From Solirubrobacterales bacterium (GTDB lineage Bacteria > Actinomycetota > Thermoleophilia > Solirubrobacterales > Solirubrobacteraceae): a stretch of DNA of 12,207 nucleotides. The notes under the pieces were generated by a model. That model was given only the letters and a program-made list of their open reading frames with translations, was not told the DNA's origin and did no database searches. Positions 1 through 7,941 of the stretch are shown here, one piece after another (position 1 is the first letter of the stretch; each line of letters begins with the position of its first letter). The translations under genes and the position numbers were made by a program. The stretch lies in assembly GCA_017354065.1 (NCBI GenBank), contig JAFMRN010000039.1:1-12207 (forward strand), in the 5' to 3' direction.

Positions 1-1
1 G

Positions 2-823
2 CGCGGCTGGCAACCACCTCGGCTGGTTTGGGGTCTGCTTGCCAGCGCCCTGGTGCTATGGATCGCCGCTGCGCTTTCGAACACCCCAGGGTTCTATCGG
101 CCGGCGCAGGATCCACGCTACTTGGAGACAAATGCGACGATCTTCTTGGCAGTGGTGGCACTCGCGACCCCCCGCCCGAAGCTCGCACGGGGCGGGACCG
201 TCGCCAGCCTGATTGTGCTTGCGGTGGTCGCGGCTACCAACGCCAAGGGATTCGGGTCAGCGCGCACGATCATGAACACGAGTGACGTTGATAGTCGCGC
301 AGAAGAAGGTGCGATGCTGATCATGCGCAACGTGGCCGCGTCGTCCTTCTCCCCCGGGTTCCCAGGCGATCCCGGCGGCCTCATAAACATCACTGAGCAG
401 GAGTTTCTCAACGCCGACGCGAAGTTCGGGTCCCAAGCCGACACCGTGGCACAAGTCGAGTCGGCTCCACCCACGACCCGCGACCTAGTGGACAAGGATC
501 TGAGCGTCGGGGAACTCAAGCTCGCGCCGGGGACACAAACCTACGCGGAACGGGTCCACAGTTGCCGAACAGTCGGTTCGTCCGTGTTGATGCTCAGAAC
601 CGGGCCAACCCGGCTTCGACTGACCGCCAAGCAGCTGCCGATGGCTGTTTACGCAAGTCGCTTCGGATCTCCCCAGGCTTTCCAACTCGGCCAGGTGCAA
701 CCGCACGCGACTAGAGTGCTCGCGGCACCATCGGACGGCGCGAGCTCCGTGCCGTGGCGTTTCACGCTGACCGGAACCGGCGGACGTGTCTGCACGTCTG
801 CGCCTGATCTGGGCTCCTCATGA
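2..823 (+). CDS. Membrane protein with extracytoplasmic C-terminal domain (5' end outside window)
   Basis: The reading frame is open from the left edge, so this is the C-terminal 273 residues of a longer protein. An internal GTG at 53 is unlikely to be the start because the coding character continues upstream of it. About three hydrophobic segments lie in the first 80 residues, around LVWGLLASALVLWIAAAL, TIFLAVVALA and VASLIVLAVVAATNA. A polar region of roughly 185 residues follows and is probably outside the cytoplasm. It holds two cysteines, in VHSC and VCTS, that could form a disulfide. The stop overlaps the next start as ATGA, so the two genes are probably translationally coupled. I do not recognise the family. 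The architecture (polytopic membrane part, soluble tail) is common among uncharacterised actinobacterial proteins next to polysaccharide genes. A role in glycan assembly is inference from context only. Confidence 0.75.
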   Translation, partial: RGWQPPRLVWGLLASALVLWIAAALSNTPGFYRPAQDPRYLETNATIFLAVVALATPRPKLARGGTVASLIVLAVVAATNAKGFGSARTIMNTSDVDSRAEEGAMLIMRNVAASSFSPGFPGDPGGLINITEQEFLNADAKFGSQADTVAQVESAPPTTRDLVDKDLSVGELKLAPGTQTYAERVHSCRTVGSSVLMLRTGPTRLRLTAKQLPMAVYASRFGSPQAFQLGQVQPHATRVLAAPSDGASSVPWRFTLTGTGGRVCTSAPDLGSS

Positions 824-2745
824 TGCTGCGGCTGGCCGCGCTTGGACAAGACCTGCGAGGTTCAGGCCGCGAGCGAGTCGTGCTTGGGTCGATCTGGGGT
901 CTAGGGTGCGCCGGCTTGGTGCTTGGCCTGGCGCTGCCGCCATCGGCCAGCACTAGCCCAGGCTTGGGCACTCAGCTGCTGGATGACGTCCGCATATTGT
1001 TGACGTTCGCGCTGGCGGCAACGATCGTTATGGGACCGGGGCTCGCGGTTCGTGCGGTAGCCGCCCCACGTTTGCGCCTTGCCTTCCTGCCGTTGCCGGG
1101 CTTGGGATTACTGGCCATCACCGGACTCGTGGCGTGGCTGCTCGGCTTGGCCGGATGGGTGCACCCACGCGTTGTGTCGGTGCTAGTCCTCGCACCGACG
1201 CTCGCGCTTATCGCGGGCGCGATCGCGCGATCTGACAGCCCGACGCTCATGTCCGAGGACGAGTGGTTCGCGATATCGGTCATAGGCGGCGCGCTTGGTA
1301 TCGCGATCGCTCGCTCTGCCTGGTCGTTAGGTCCGGTCAACGAACTCTTCGGCGGAACGATCTACAAGACCCTAGAGGCAACTGATCGATCTGACAGCCG
1401 CATCTCCTATCAGGTCGCGATGCTTGTGACCCACGGACAGTCGCCCTGGGGCGCCGTGTCTAACTCTTACTTCGCACCTTACACGTTCTCGAGCCGTGGC
1501 CCACTGGCGGGACTCGCAAGCACGCCGCTGGCCCTCGCCAGCGGCGGTACGCCACCAGAGGCGGTCGGGACACCGCTGTGGACCCCGTTTGACGCCCAAG
1601 GCTTTATGGCCTACCGCATAGCGATGATGGCTTTCGCCGGAACATGTTTTCTGTCGGTTTGGACGCTCGTCAAGCAACTCGCCGGGGTCCGCGCCGCCCG
1701 GTTCGCCGTGCTCTTGGCCGCGACGACCCCGTTTCTGGTGCACGAGGTCTGGTTCACCTGGCCTAAACTTCTGGCCGCATCAATGGCGCTGCTGGCCGGT
1801 ATCTGCGTGCTGGATAGACGCTGGGTGCTGGCCGGGATTCTTATCGGGGTCGGCTATCTCGTGCATCCGCTTGCGTTGCTGTCGCTGCCGGCGTTGCTCT
1901 TGATCGCGCTGTGGCCGCTCCGTGGAGCTGTGCTCCGTCGGCCGAGACTCGTCGGCCCGGTGATCCTGATTGTTGCGGCCCTGGTGTTCTTGTTCGCCTG
2001 GAAAGAGATAAACGGCCCGCACTACACCCAGAGCGGGTTTTTCAGCTACGTGACGCAGTCGGGCAACTTCGACACGTGGAAGAGCATCCCCACGACCCTC
2101 GGGCGCTGGCTTTCTGACCGACTGTCGTCACTGGGTAACACCCTCGTCCCATTCGCCCTGTTCCTGTTCGGATCCCATAACCAGGACGTCAACTGGGTCA
2201 ACCCAACATGTTTCCCATTCTGCTCCGGGGGGTCGCCTGGCATCATTCACTTCTTCTACGAGTATTGGGATTCCGTCCCGTTCGGATTCGGCATCCTGTT
2301 CTTTCCGTTTCTGCTTGAGGGACTGTGGGCGGGACTGCGTCGCTGGCGGTGGGCGATCGTCGCAACTGTTGTGGTTCCGTTCCTGGTTTTCTGGGTCTAC
2401 TGGGGCAGCGCGAACACCGGCCTGACGCGCGAGGGACTTCACGCCTGGGCATTGACCGTAATCGTCGCGCTGGCGGTGGTAGAGGGGGCGCGTGGCTTCC
2501 GTTGGCTCCGCAGTCGGCCCGTACGCGCGATCCTCAGCTCCCGCGTGATCGAAACACTGCTGGTCGCAATGCTCCCGACGCTAGTAACCGCGCACCGCGT
2601 GCTCGCATCCCAATTTTGGCTGTCGGACCTGGTTGCCGTGCTTGCGATGGTCGCATGTGCCGCATTCCTGATCGCGCGGGTATGGCAGGAAGGCGCTCGT
2701 GCCGAGCACCAGACCAACCCCAGCCCGACAGAGAGCTCCGCTTGA
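820..2745 (+). CDS. Polytopic membrane protein, possibly GT-C-like, of the envelope glycan locus
   Basis: A 641-residue protein with about 14-16 hydrophobic helices spread over its length, for example at residues 20-40, 57-80, 95-112, 118-135, 150-168, 265-285, 295-310, 335-365, 378-394, 441-451, 487-503, 511-528, 543-555, 575-590 and 602-620. A large polar loop (about 170-262) sits between the fifth and sixth helices. A second loop (about 395-440) and a region with Cys464 and Cys468 are probably extracytoplasmic. Large first loops and many helices recall GT-C glycosyltransferases and related lipid-linked-sugar enzymes. The acidic pair usual in the first GT-C loop is not clear here, although E186, D189 and D192 lie in this loop, so the assignment is tentative. 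The start is the ATG at 820 inside the upstream stop (ATGA), with another ATG at 823. It is likely co-expressed with the preceding membrane gene. Confidence 0.85.
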   Translation: MMLRLAALGQDLRGSGRERVVLGSIWGLGCAGLVLGLALPPSASTSPGLGTQLLDDVRILLTFALAATIVMGPGLAVRAVAAPRLRLAFLPLPGLGLLAITGLVAWLLGLAGWVHPRVVSVLVLAPTLALIAGAIARSDSPTLMSEDEWFAISVIGGALGIAIARSAWSLGPVNELFGGTIYKTLEATDRSDSRISYQVAMLVTHGQSPWGAVSNSYFAPYTFSSRGPLAGLASTPLALASGGTPPEAVGTPLWTPFDAQGFMAYRIAMMAFAGTCFLSVWTLVKQLAGVRAARFAVLLAATTPFLVHEVWFTWPKLLAASMALLAGICVLDRRWVLAGILIGVGYLVHPLALLSLPALLLIALWPLRGAVLRRPRLVGPVILIVAALVFLFAWKEINGPHYTQSGFFSYVTQSGNFDTWKSIPTTLGRWLSDRLSSLGNTLVPFALFLFGSHNQDVNWVNPTCFPFCSGGSPGIIHFFYEYWDSVPFGFGILFFPFLLEGLWAGLRRWRWAIVATVVVPFLVFWVYWGSANTGLTREGLHAWALTVIVALAVVEGARGFRWLRSRPVRAILSSRVIETLLVAMLPTLVTAHRVLASQFWLSDLVAVLAMVACAAFLIARVWQEGARAEHQTNPSPTESSA

Positions 2746-2895
2746 GCCGGATCTGTGACAGTCTCCTGCGCTCGCGGCCTTCGGTCCGCGACTCTCTGAT
2801 CCACACCCGGAGCTTCTGTCGCCCAGAGCTCCGTGATCGACCACGCAACCAACACGTAGTTCACTCGTTAGGAATCCGCATGTTGAGCCGCCGCA
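2746..2895. other. 150-bp gap between the membrane genes and the methyltransferase fusion
   Basis: No gene is supported here. A frame opening inside the preceding gene runs through to 2903, but it looks like a shadow of that gene. The gap holds one good hairpin (see 2809-2832). I see no convincing -35/-10 pair. A TAGGAA at 2869-2874 lies about 21 nt before the ATG at 2896, too far for a normal ribosome binding site. Confidence 0.5.
2809..2832 (+). terminator. Intergenic hairpin, possible terminator or leader structure
   Basis: GGAGCT (2809-2814) pairs with AGCTCC (2827-2832). After one bulged T, CTG (2816-2818) pairs with CAG (2824-2826), leaving a TCGCC loop. That is a nine-pair stem with one bulge. 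No T-run follows, so it is not a classical intrinsic terminator. In high-GC actinobacteria, hairpins lacking a U-tract can act as terminators, but it could equally be a leader structure of the next gene or chance. Confidence 0.3.
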
Positions 2896-4590
2896 ATGCC
2901 TGACGGGCCCCTTGATCTACCCGTCCCGCCGCTGGACCTGCTGCATCGCACAGGCCACATGGGAGACAAAGATCCCGTCGACGCCTATTTCAGAGACGGG
3001 CGCAAGTTGCGGGGATGGATCGAGTCCTTCCTCCCGCCCGACTGGACCTGGTCCGGCAAGCGAACGCTGGACTTCGGCTGCGGCGCCGGCAAAGTCTTGC
3101 GCCAGCTGGCAGATGTAGCGTCAGACGGCGAGGTTTGGGGCTGTGACATTGACGGCCCAAGCATCGAGTGGACGCAGGCCAATATCTGCCCTCCCTTCCA
3201 CACGTTCCAGAACGGCGAAGAGCCCGGCATCGATAAACCCGACGGCTACTTCGACTTGATCTTCGCGCTGAGCGTCTACACCCACATCACTGACCACTGG
3301 GCAGGATGGCTGCTGGAGCATCATCGCCTGCTCGCGCCCGGCGGGTATCTGTTCGCCACCTTCCTCGGCGCCCCAATGCTGAAACAGCTGATCGGTGAAA
3401 CCTGGGAAGACGACAACATCGGAATGAACGGACTCCTGGCCGGCTATCCATGGAGCCGCGGCGGGCCGGTCACGTTCATCTCTGAGTGGTGGCTGCGGGC
3501 TCACTGGGGACGACTGTTCGACGTCGTCGAGCTGCGGCCTTACGCGTATGACAACCCGCCCGCAAGCCAGGGCCTGGTGCTGCTGAGACGCAAGGATGTC
3601 GAGCTCACCGTCGAGGACCTGGAGGCACTCGAACCAAACGAGCCTCGGGAGATCTCGGCACTACGCCACCACGCCCGTCAGCTCCGGGACGAAACGCTAC
3701 GGATCCGCGCTGCCCACGATGATTTGGCCGAGCGTGTCCAAGCCTATACGAGAGTGGTGCTCCCGCCGCAAGGAAAACCGCTGACCCCGGCCCCCGCCGG
3801 CAAGCATCTGCACGCAGAACTCGCCCGGGACCTACTGCACGGCGAAGGGATTGAGATAGACCATGCCGGCCAGGCACCGCTGCCCGTGCCTAACGGTGTC
3901 AAAGTAGGCCACGTCCAACACGGCGAGACGCTCGCGACCCTGCCCGGCGCCTCGCAGGACTTCATTATCGCCAACCATTTTCTGCAGCAGTCTGAGGACC
4001 CGATCGCGACGATCTCCACCCATCTGAGCAAGCTCAAACCCGACGGTGTCCTCTACTACGCGGTTCCCGACAAGCGATATACGTTCGATTATCAGCGCGA
4101 GATAACGCCGCTTGAGCATGTGATAGCCGACCACCAGCAGGGCCCTGAGCGTTCGCGTGCTCAGCACTATTGGGAGTGGGTCCGCTGGGTTGACCCATCG
4201 GGTGCGGACCCCAGCGACATGCAGGATCTAAAGCGCACCGCGGAGCGACTTGACGCCAACAACCACTCGATCCACTTCCACGTCTGGACCCAAGCCGAAC
4301 TGCTGGAGCTGGTCCTCTACCTGCGTGCGGAACACAAGTTCGAGTTTGACCTGGTCGCGTTCCGTCCCAACGAGATCGAGAACATCGTCGCGCTCCGCAA
4401 GTGCGTCGACCCGTCCGCCCTCGACAAGTACATAGCGGCACTTAACACGCCCCCGGCCGATCTAGAGGCGGCACCCGAAGACTTCGATCCGCGCAGCTAC
4501 CTCATTCACAATCCGGATGTCCAGTTCTCCGGAGCCGATCCCTACACCCACTACGCGCAGTACGGGCGGGATGAGAACCGCAAGTGGTGA
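2896..4590 (+). CDS. Fusion: class I SAM methyltransferase + decayed methyltransferase-like domain + NPDV tail
   Basis: 564 residues. The N-terminal module (about 15-235) is a complete class I SAM methyltransferase: motif I LDFGCGAGK at 58-66, acidic CDID at 83-86, FDLIFALSVYTHI at 119-131 and LLAPGG at 145-150. A charged helical linker spans about 236-300. The second module (about 305-502) aligns along its whole length with the single-domain methyltransferase at 7942-8883, sharing VPDKRYTFDYQR, HYWEWVRWVD, SIHFHVWTQ and FRPNEIENIV. It appears unable to bind SAM: the GLEIGALH of the paralog is GIEIDHAG, about 26 residues after the first strand are missing in frame, and NHFLEH is NHFLQQ. The tail (about 529-564) has the FDPxxYLxxNPDV...DPxxHYxxYG pattern. 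Inference: O-methylation of a sugar or glycan, with the second half as a binding or scaffold domain. The acceptor is unknown. The ATG start lacks a clear ribosome binding site. Confidence 0.88.
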   Translation: MPDGPLDLPVPPLDLLHRTGHMGDKDPVDAYFRDGRKLRGWIESFLPPDWTWSGKRTLDFGCGAGKVLRQLADVASDGEVWGCDIDGPSIEWTQANICPPFHTFQNGEEPGIDKPDGYFDLIFALSVYTHITDHWAGWLLEHHRLLAPGGYLFATFLGAPMLKQLIGETWEDDNIGMNGLLAGYPWSRGGPVTFISEWWLRAHWGRLFDVVELRPYAYDNPPASQGLVLLRRKDVELTVEDLEALEPNEPREISALRHHARQLRDETLRIRAAHDDLAERVQAYTRVVLPPQGKPLTPAPAGKHLHAELARDLLHGEGIEIDHAGQAPLPVPNGVKVGHVQHGETLATLPGASQDFIIANHFLQQSEDPIATISTHLSKLKPDGVLYYAVPDKRYTFDYQREITPLEHVIADHQQGPERSRAQHYWEWVRWVDPSGADPSDMQDLKRTAERLDANNHSIHFHVWTQAELLELVLYLRAEHKFEFDLVAFRPNEIENIVALRKCVDPSALDKYIAALNTPPADLEAAPEDFDPRSYLIHNPDVQFSGADPYTHYAQYGRDENRKW

Positions 4591-4618
4591 GCGCGTCCTC
4601 ACCGCTCCAGCCGACCGG

Positions 4619-5593
4619 CTATTTCAGATAGCGTCCGATCACTCTCAATCCCGCTTGTAGGTAGCGAACCAAGCTTGAGCCTTCGCCTCCGAGCAGGGCA
4701 AAAGCGACCGTCCGGGTCCGCTGGAACAGCTTCCAGACGACCGACTCCTGGGTCCGTACCAGGCTGCTCTGGGTCTGCTCGAGCCGCTCTTGCAACTCGA
4801 GACGCGCGTCTTCAATGCGATGGACCTCAGCAAGCAGCGCCGAGTTGTATACCTGCGCCTCATCAAGTCGGTTTTCAAGCTCAGCGGTTCGCTCCACAAG
4901 CCCCTGCAGGCGCGTCTCACCAGTGTCTTGGGTCGCAGCGAACACGAACTGGAAAGTCTCTGCCTCGGGATCCTTCAGGATCACGTCAAGCGCGGCGGTC
5001 GGAATCGATGCCCGATCGATCCCGAGCTCAGTCTCAAACGCGGGCACACGCACACGGCGGAGTTCGGTCATCACGAGCCCGGCGTGTGCGAGCATCGACT
5101 GAATCGTCTTCAGCGTGAACCAGCGCAGATGGGTGCGGTCCATCAATCCCCACGGACCGTAATCCCAGCGTCCCTGCAGGAGCATCATGCGGACGTCGGC
5201 GTGGGCGACGTGGGGCAGCGAGATGATCACCTGACCGCCCGGCTTCAACAACCGGGCGACCCTCGTCAGCACGTCTTCGGGCTGGACTAGATGCTCGAAC
5301 ACGTCCCCTGCGAGCACGACGTCGTAGTCGGCTGAGAGTCCGTCAAGGGAACTGGGATCGTTCAGATCGCGGACCAGAACCTGCTCCGCAATCCCCTCCA
5401 GATCCGAGGCTGACTCAGCCTCGTACTCGATCGCCGTGACCTGGCAGTTCAGACCCACGAGGGTGCGCGTGACGTGACCGGACGCTGCCCCGAGCTCTAA
5501 GACCTTCTTATTTCCGCCAACGAGCTGGACCCCGAAGGAATGGGCGTTGTTCGGCGCGTCCGGATCGACCGGCTGGTGGTAACGACTTGTCAT
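4619..5593 (-). CDS. Class I SAM methyltransferase with C-terminal coiled coil
   Basis: 324 residues. SAM-binding features are intact: motif I VLELGAASG at 31-39, acidic end of the second strand IEYE at 55-58, DYDVVLAGDVFEHL at 89-102, and LLKPGGQVIISLPH at 115-128. The conserved block MDRTHLRWFT (151-160) is typical of methyltransferases in O-antigen and capsule clusters. From about 228 to 284 the sequence becomes a heptad-rich coiled coil (ERTAELENRLDEAQ onward). It ends in SVVWKLFQRTR and a basic/hydrophobic tail that may contact membrane or partner proteins. It is the last gene of the minus-strand operon: its ATG overlaps the stop of the upstream WbsX-type gene (ATGA) behind a strong AGGAGG. 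It converges on the methyltransferase fusion with only 28 bp between stops. Function is probably methylation of a glycan or precursor. Acceptor and position cannot be read from sequence. Confidence 0.9.
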   Translation of the reverse strand: MTSRYHQPVDPDAPNNAHSFGVQLVGGNKKVLELGAASGHVTRTLVGLNCQVTAIEYEAESASDLEGIAEQVLVRDLNDPSSLDGLSADYDVVLAGDVFEHLVQPEDVLTRVARLLKPGGQVIISLPHVAHADVRMMLLQGRWDYGPWGLMDRTHLRWFTLKTIQSMLAHAGLVMTELRRVRVPAFETELGIDRASIPTAALDVILKDPEAETFQFVFAATQDTGETRLQGLVERTAELENRLDEAQVYNSALLAEVHRIEDARLELQERLEQTQSSLVRTQESVVWKLFQRTRTVAFALLGGEGSSLVRYLQAGLRVIGRYLK

Positions 5594-6912
5594 GAGGCCT
5601 CCTTGACTCGAGCGAGCTGCTGCTGTAAGCGAGCGTTATCACTTTTCAGGCGATCGTTGTCACGCTTCAGCGTGAGGGCATCCGCGCGCGTCTGGACGAT
5701 GTCCGCCTCCGCGAGCTGGATCTGGCGATCGATCGAACCCTGTAACCGGGAGTACCTCAGCTGCAGTCGAGTCAGCGCTTCGACGGCGTCCAGGTACAGA
5801 TCGGCAAAGTGGTCGCGCTGTTTGAACGGAACCGCACCGTCTGGTACGGGTGCGACCGGCACGTCACTTCCTGGGTCCACCCCGAACGCCCGCGCGGTGG
5901 CTTCCAGGTAAGCCGAGCCGTGCTCAAGGTCCGGTTCCAGGTGCGCGGATTCGGCCCACTCATTCCACGCGTTGATCAGCACCAAACCGTCGCGGGGAGC
6001 ACGACGGTACACCTCAGCCAGCCACTGTCCGTAGCGCTCAGGCGTGCTGCCATGGAAGACATGGCTGCGGCCCTCCCCACGTCGCGGCGTGTTGTCCCAG
6101 CTCGGGAACACGCACTCATGGCGGCGCCACTCGACCGGCTCTTGAGAGAGATGCCAGTCGACCACCTGCTCGTAGTCATGGACGATGTTGTCGCGATGAC
6201 ATCCGAGCGGTCGGATGCGCATCTGATCTGCCGGGACTCCGTGGGGCATGAACTGAGCGGAGGAGTCCGCGCCGTAGAGCGTCGGGTCGAGGTGATCACC
6301 GTGCGACTCAAACTTAATGATCTCAACCTCGCCAATGTCGGCCTCACGCCACATATCTCGCCACATCGCGAGTGTCGCCGCCGGGTTAGGCATCGCCTGG
6401 ATCCGGTAGATGAACAGAACCGGGCGGCCATTCACCCGCAGGTACAGAGGATGTTCGAGCAACGACTGGAGGTAGCGCCCATGGGCCTCATCATCGGCGC
6501 TGTCGTACTCCTGTTTCAGTAGTACCTCATTGCGTGATGCATCCCAATGCCGACTCCAGTTCTCATTTGCCCAGGCGATACAAAACGGCATGTTCGGCAT
6601 GCCGTGGTTGAGGAGGTCGTCCAGCACACGCCGGAGTGGCCGCTGACCCCGAAACCAATAGTGGTAGTAACAGAAAGCATCGATGCCATGGCGTTTGGCC
6701 ATGCGCGCCTGAGCCTCGCGAACCTCCGGAACGCGTAAGTCATAAAACCCAAGATCAGCAGGGATATGAGGCTGATAATGCCCGCTGAAGAGAGGCTTGG
6801 CTTGCACAACGTTTCGCCACTCGGTGAAGCCGGTGCCATACCACCCGTCGTTCTCCACGATCGGGTGGAACTGGGGCAGGTAGAAAGCGATTCTGGTCGG
6901 GCGGTCAAGCAT
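5590..6912 (-). CDS. WbsX-family (GH99-like) protein with C-terminal coiled coil
   Basis: 440 residues. Residues about 7-345 match the WbsX/GH99-like family found in O-antigen, capsule and rhamnan loci: IAFYLPQFHPI at 8-18, GWYGTGFTEWRNV at 23-35, the aromatic run YYHYWF at 82-87, WANENWSRHWD at 114-124 and NAWNEWAESAHLEPD at 314-328. The last carries the E-x-x-E arrangement (E318, E321) corresponding to the EWxE catalytic region of GH99 enzymes, so the active site looks intact. The family is annotated as glycosyltransferase in O-antigen loci and as GH99-like by fold. Which reaction occurs here is unresolved. Residues about 370-437 form a coiled coil (DRQIQLAEADIVQTRADALT onward), outside the core family domain. 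It is the middle gene of the minus-strand operon: five bases after the upstream stop, and four bases overlapping the next start. Confidence 0.92.
   Translation of the reverse strand: MLDRPTRIAFYLPQFHPIVENDGWYGTGFTEWRNVVQAKPLFSGHYQPHIPADLGFYDLRVPEVREAQARMAKRHGIDAFCYYHYWFRGQRPLRRVLDDLLNHGMPNMPFCIAWANENWSRHWDASRNEVLLKQEYDSADDEAHGRYLQSLLEHPLYLRVNGRPVLFIYRIQAMPNPAATLAMWRDMWREADIGEVEIIKFESHGDHLDPTLYGADSSAQFMPHGVPADQMRIRPLGCHRDNIVHDYEQVVDWHLSQEPVEWRRHECVFPSWDNTPRRGEGRSHVFHGSTPERYGQWLAEVYRRAPRDGLVLINAWNEWAESAHLEPDLEHGSAYLEATARAFGVDPGSDVPVAPVPDGAVPFKQRDHFADLYLDAVEALTRLQLRYSRLQGSIDRQIQLAEADIVQTRADALTLKRDNDRLKSDNARLQQQLARVKEAS
5598..5604 (-). promoter_or_regulatory. Strong Shine-Dalgarno site fixing the start at 5593
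   Basis: On the minus strand this reads AAGGAGG, four bases before the ATG at 5593-5591. It lies inside the 3' end of the WbsX-type gene. It is the only strong ribosome binding site I see in the window. It supports the ATGA-overlapped start and coupled expression of the two genes. Confidence 0.75.
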
Positions 6913-6917
6913 GTGAT

Positions 6918-7778
6918 TTAGAGGATCGGTCGGAATGGAAGACCGCGGTTGCGGTACAGGTCCTCCAACCGCAGCGGGCCTGAACAGGGCCGATCACCGC
7001 GCTCCACAATCGCCGTTTGGCGATTGACGACCACCCTCCGGACAAGGTCGTCAGCGGTGCTGGAGAGGACCGACAACTCGACTATAAGGTTCGTCAAGGC
7101 GGGACGGTCGTGGAAATATCCGCCGGCATGCTGCCACAACGGCCCTGGCATGTGAGCCCAGTCCCAGTCCTCGATCACGTACAGACCACCGGGCCGCAAG
7201 CGGGGAAAGAGCAATTCAAACGCGGTCCGGGTCTCGACGTAGAAATGGGAGGCATCGTCAATCACCAAGTCGAGAGCCTGGTCGCCGTGATCAACGTCGA
7301 TCGCCCCCCTGACGGCCTGCACATCGGCCTGATCGAGCCCATAGTGGGTCTTGACCACCTCCTCCAGACCATTCGCAGCAATGAACTGGCTGAGTCCAGC
7401 AACCGGCTCAGAGCTCAACTCAATGGCTGACAACCGGTCGGGATCCGCAACTTGCGCGATCAGGGCCACGCTGCCGCCGCTGTAGATCCCGAGCTCCACA
7501 ATCCGCTTCGGCCGGAATTCAACGAGCAGATCAACCAGGGATTCGACCATGCGAGTCGGCTTGACGAGCACCAGGCGGTCAGCGGTTGAGCGCTCGCGGG
7601 TGTAGCGATTTGGGTCATCCGTCACGAGGAACTCGACCCCTCCGACGACGAGGGTCTCTCCGTCCTTCCATGCGAGCAAGCTGCGATCGGCATCCATGCC
7701 GACGGCACAGTACAGAGGTCGTGATCGAGCGTCAGCGATCTCGTTGCGCTGGCCTCGTGCAGGTAGCGAACGCGGCAT
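6918..7778 (-). CDS. Class I SAM methyltransferase, Methyltransf_24/CmcI-like
   Basis: 286 residues from the ATG at 7778. A second in-frame ATG at 7697 (residue 28, MDADRSLL) is a credible alternative because family-like sequence begins only near residue 40, and neither ATG has a ribosome binding site. Motif I is VELGIYSGGS (94-103). An acidic residue at 120 (AIE) would bind the SAM ribose. DLVIDDASHFY (170-180) and GGLYVIEDWDWAH (197-209) are characteristic of sugar O-methyltransferases related to CmcI and rhamnosyl O-methyltransferases. The spaced acidic/His residues D174, D175, H178, E203 and D204 could bind a metal. There is no coiled coil, unlike its operon partners. It is the first gene of the minus-strand operon, diverging from the gene at 7942. 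Likely role: O-methylation of a sugar in the surface glycan. The acceptor is unknown. Confidence 0.88.
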   Translation of the reverse strand: MPRSLPARGQRNEIADARSRPLYCAVGMDADRSLLAWKDGETLVVGGVEFLVTDDPNRYTRERSTADRLVLVKPTRMVESLVDLLVEFRPKRIVELGIYSGGSVALIAQVADPDRLSAIELSSEPVAGLSQFIAANGLEEVVKTHYGLDQADVQAVRGAIDVDHGDQALDLVIDDASHFYVETRTAFELLFPRLRPGGLYVIEDWDWAHMPGPLWQHAGGYFHDRPALTNLIVELSVLSSTADDLVRRVVVNRQTAIVERGDRPCSGPLRLEDLYRNRGLPFRPIL

Positions 7779-7812
7779 CCAGCCGTCGCGGACAAAGCGC
7801 GTCTGGATCCGA

Positions 7813-7818
7813 TAAATA
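7813..7818 (-). promoter_or_regulatory. Possible -10 element for the minus-strand operon
   Basis: Read on the minus strand this is TATTTA, the only AT-rich patch in the divergent gap. A start site about seven bases further would give a leader of roughly 28 nt to the ATG at 7778. I find no good -35 at normal spacing, so support is weak. Confidence 0.25.
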
Positions 7819-7929
7819 GCCCGGTCCTGCGGCGGACACGGCCCGCCGTGGTCAGGTTCACTCCCGCAGATGACCGGTACGATGCATGCAGCACGCCCGC
7901 GTGATCCTCAGTTCTCCGGGCGGTCGAGC

Positions 7930-7935
7930 TACTGT
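7930..7935 (+). promoter_or_regulatory. Candidate -10 element (TACTGT) for a leaderless gene start
   Basis: TACTGT fits the TANNNT -10 pattern used by actinobacterial housekeeping sigma factors. It ends six bases before the ATG at 7942, so transcription would begin at or next to that ATG. This agrees with the absence of a ribosome binding site there. No recognisable -35 was found. A second TANNNT, TACGAT at 7878-7883, would instead give a leader of about 50 nt. Confidence 0.3.
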
Positions 7936-7941
7936 GCCAGC

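Noticed and set aside
2325..2903. 192-codon plus-strand frame overlapping the end of the membrane protein and the gap
   Set aside because: Arg/Pro-rich composition and no family resemblance. Most of it overlaps the strongly membrane-like gene in another frame.
2880..2903. Seven-codon ATG-started mini-ORF overlapping the start of the fusion gene, as a leader peptide
   Set aside because: No ribosome binding site, no attenuator-like structure after it and no codon bias. Chance occurrence is likely.
4609..4620. AGCC-GACC-GGCT hairpin between the convergent stops as a terminator
   Set aside because: Only four base pairs and no T-run. It could form by chance and overlaps a stop codon.
7870..7941. 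Upstream ATG at 7870 as start of the methyltransferase-like gene
   Set aside because: It would add 24 residues with no counterpart in the paralog and would run through two possible -10 boxes. 7942 is preferred, but 7870 is not excluded.
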